Origin: an uncultured Devosia sp.
GTDB lineage: Bacteria > Pseudomonadota > Alphaproteobacteria > Rhizobiales > Devosiaceae
Length of the DNA stretch: 7,041 nucleotides
Assembly (NCBI GenBank): GCA_913775215.1
Contig: CAJYKO010000220.1
Location: forward strand, 1 to 7,041
Direction: 5' to 3'
Under the pieces are notes generated by a model. The model worked only from the letters and a program-made list of their open reading frames with translations. It was not told where the DNA came from and made no database searches. Positions 6,302 to 7,041 of the stretch are shown here, piece after piece (within the stretch, counting starts at the first letter, position 1; each line of letters starts with the position of its first letter). Made by a program: the position numbers and the translations under genes.

Positions 6302-6323
6302 TACAAATGTGTACGCCTTTACT
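6296..6323 (+). promoter_or_regulatory. Putative sigma-70-type promoter of tetR
   Basis: A -35-like TTGACG (6296-6301, 5 of 6 to consensus) and a -10-like TTTACT (6318-6323, 4 of 6) are separated by 16 bp. Operator O1 fills the spacer and O2 covers the expected start of transcription, the arrangement expected for a self-repressing regulator. Confidence 0.4.
6300..6315. promoter_or_regulatory. Operator-like palindrome O1 (candidate TetR binding site)
   Basis: CGTACA-AATG-TGTACG has perfect 6-bp arms around a 4-bp centre. It sits in the divergent tetR/DUF1772 gap and reappears 28 bp downstream as O2. A palindrome of this size next to a TetR gene is the usual sign of its own operator. Confidence 0.6.
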
Positions 6324-6355
6324 CATCCGTATTGATGTGTACGGTTTGAGTAAAG
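6317..6355. repeat. 9-bp inverted repeat flanking O2
   Basis: CTTTACTCA (6317-6325) and TGAGTAAAG (6347-6355) are perfect reverse complements, 21 bp apart, and their centre falls within half a base of the centre of O2. With the inner CCGTA/TACGG arms, a 39-nt stretch can form 14 base pairs. Confidence 0.55.
6328..6343. promoter_or_regulatory. Operator-like site O2 (near-copy of O1)
   Basis: CGTATTGATGTGTACG is identical to O1 at 13 of 16 positions. Its left arm is degenerate, though CCGTA/TACGG (6327-6331 and 6340-6344) still pairs. The copy lies in the same orientation as O1, 28 bp further along, and upstream of the preferred tetR start. Confidence 0.55.
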
Positions 6356-6372
6356 AATTTTCGGAGAATGTC

Positions 6373-6966
6373 GTGGACGACCAAGCGCGACAAAAACGTC
6401 AGGCCGGGATTTACAGCGCTGCGTATGAGCTTTTGGCTGCGTATGGCTATGGCGGCACATCGATGCTGCGCATTGCCAAGGCAGCAAAGGCCTCGAATGA
6501 GACTCTTTATCGCTGGTATGGCGACAAGGATGGCCTCTTTCTAGAAATGGTCCGCGCCAATGCAGCCGAAACGCGACAGATGCTGATGGACGCGCTGGCG
6601 ACGAGAGGCGATCCGTGGGTGATGCTGGAAAACGTGGCGCCGGTTTTCCTGCGCATGATCCTCGGCGAGCAAGCGATTCTGCTCAATCGGGCTGCCGCTG
6701 CGGATCCAAGCGGTGCTCTGGGCGAGGCGATCTCGGCCGGTGGGCGGCAGGAGGTCGGGCCACTGATGAGCGAACTCATGGGACGTATCTGCGCGGGAAC
6801 CGCCTGCAATCCCCAAGAGGCGACCGAATGGTTCATCAGCTTGCTGGTCGGCGATCTGCAGATCAAGCGTGTGATCAACGACCTCTCTCAACCGACGAAG
6901 GAGCAGATTTATGCAAGATGTAATTCCACAATGATTTACTTGAGACGACTGATCCTCAGTGCCTGA
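6373..6966 (+). CDS. TetR/AcrR-family transcriptional regulator
   Basis: From the GTG at 6373 the product is 197 residues, typical for TetR repressors. The N-terminal DNA-binding domain covers about residues 6-57: RQAGIYSAAYELLAAYGYGGTSM, then the helix-turn-helix RIAKAAKASNETLYRWYGDKDGLF with recognition helix about 41-49. The all-helical C-terminal part, ending with TEWFISLLVGDLQIKRVIND (151-170), looks like the AefR-type ligand-binding domain; the ligand is unknown. Start choice: GGAG (6363-6366) sits 6 nt before GTG 6373. Starts further upstream (ATG 6307, GTG 6337, TTG 6346) would translate AT-rich operator sequence and add residues unlike the family. It is divergent from the DUF1772-SUKH pair and probably represses both itself and them through the palindromes in the gap. 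Confidence 0.92.
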   Translation: MDDQARQKRQAGIYSAAYELLAAYGYGGTSMLRIAKAAKASNETLYRWYGDKDGLFLEMVRANAAETRQMLMDALATRGDPWVMLENVAPVFLRMILGEQAILLNRAAAADPSGALGEAISAGGRQEVGPLMSELMGRICAGTACNPQEATEWFISLLVGDLQIKRVINDLSQPTKEQIYARCNSTMIYLRRLILSA

Positions 6967-7019
6967 CTCTGGTGAGCTTCAAGGTTGACACGGCAGTTTA
7001 AATGTCGGCTTTTGACCAT

Positions 7020-7040
7020 CCGCTAGACTGGCGTTAGCGG
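7020..7040. repeat. Inverted repeat at the right window edge
   Basis: CCGCTA (7020-7025) and TAGCGG (7035-7040) are perfect 6-bp arms around a 9-nt spacer; an inner G-T wobble lengthens the stem to 7. It lies 54 bp after the tetR stop and may belong to a terminator or to a site that continues beyond the window, so it cannot be classified. Confidence 0.35.
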
Positions 7041-7041
7041 C

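Noticed and set aside
6985..7013. Perfect TTGACA after tetR as a promoter
   Set aside because: No acceptable -10 box lies 16-18 bases downstream (GGCTTTT region), and no gene start is visible before the window ends.
6991..7013. CGGCA/TGTCG stem followed by TTTT as the tetR terminator
   Set aside because: The stem is only five pairs including one G-U wobble, with a seven-base AT loop; too weak to call.
1..7041. CRISPR arrays, tRNA or rRNA genes, insertion sequences
   Set aside because: No regularly spaced direct repeats, no tRNA-like cloverleaf or rRNA sequence that I recognise, and no transposase gene or long terminal inverted repeats were seen.

Overview
The window looks like chromosomal DNA from a GC-rich alphaproteobacterium, most likely Hyphomicrobiales (the rhizobial order). 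The best clue is a small STAS protein, a CheY1-type receiver and CheA encoded in that order, as in the rhizobial che operons. The codon use fits: cheA has no in-frame TTA, CTA or TCA codons. A narrower placement, for example Devosiaceae, would be a guess.

Layout. Positions 1-1229 (minus strand) hold most of a COG4091-type NAD(P)-binding oxidoreductase with a C-terminal SAF domain; its 3' end lies outside the window. A 150-bp divergent gap follows. The chemotaxis block runs on the plus strand: a STAS-domain protein (1380-1670), cheY (1667-2032, ATGA overlap), cheA (2064-4373), a 199-bp gap full of inverted repeats, and cheW (4573-5061), which ends at a good intrinsic terminator (5091-5120). 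Convergent to it, on the minus strand, is a two-gene unit: a DUF1772 (anthrone-oxygenase-like) membrane protein (5746-6294), then an SMI1/KNR4 (SUKH) protein (5190-5729) 16 bp downstream. Divergent from that pair is a TetR/AcrR-family regulator (6373-6966). The last 75 bp contain no gene I can support.

How the genes fit together. CheW couples CheA to chemoreceptors. CheA phosphorylates CheY. By position and size the STAS protein resembles rhizobial CheS, which helps drain phosphate through CheY1. No receptor, cheR, cheB, cheD or second cheY is present here, so those functions must be encoded elsewhere. The right-hand part looks like a self-contained regulatory module. Between the divergent DUF1772 and tetR genes lie two near-identical 16-bp operator-like sequences (CGTACAAATGTGTACG and CGTATTGATGTGTACG), nested in further inverted repeats and overlapping a plausible sigma-70-type promoter. 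This suggests that the TetR protein controls itself and the DUF1772-SUKH pair.

I do not see a clear novel system. The least explained parts are the operator region, the pairing of an orphan SUKH (immunity-type) protein with a DUF1772 membrane protein under TetR control, and the mutually exclusive hairpins between cheA and cheW.
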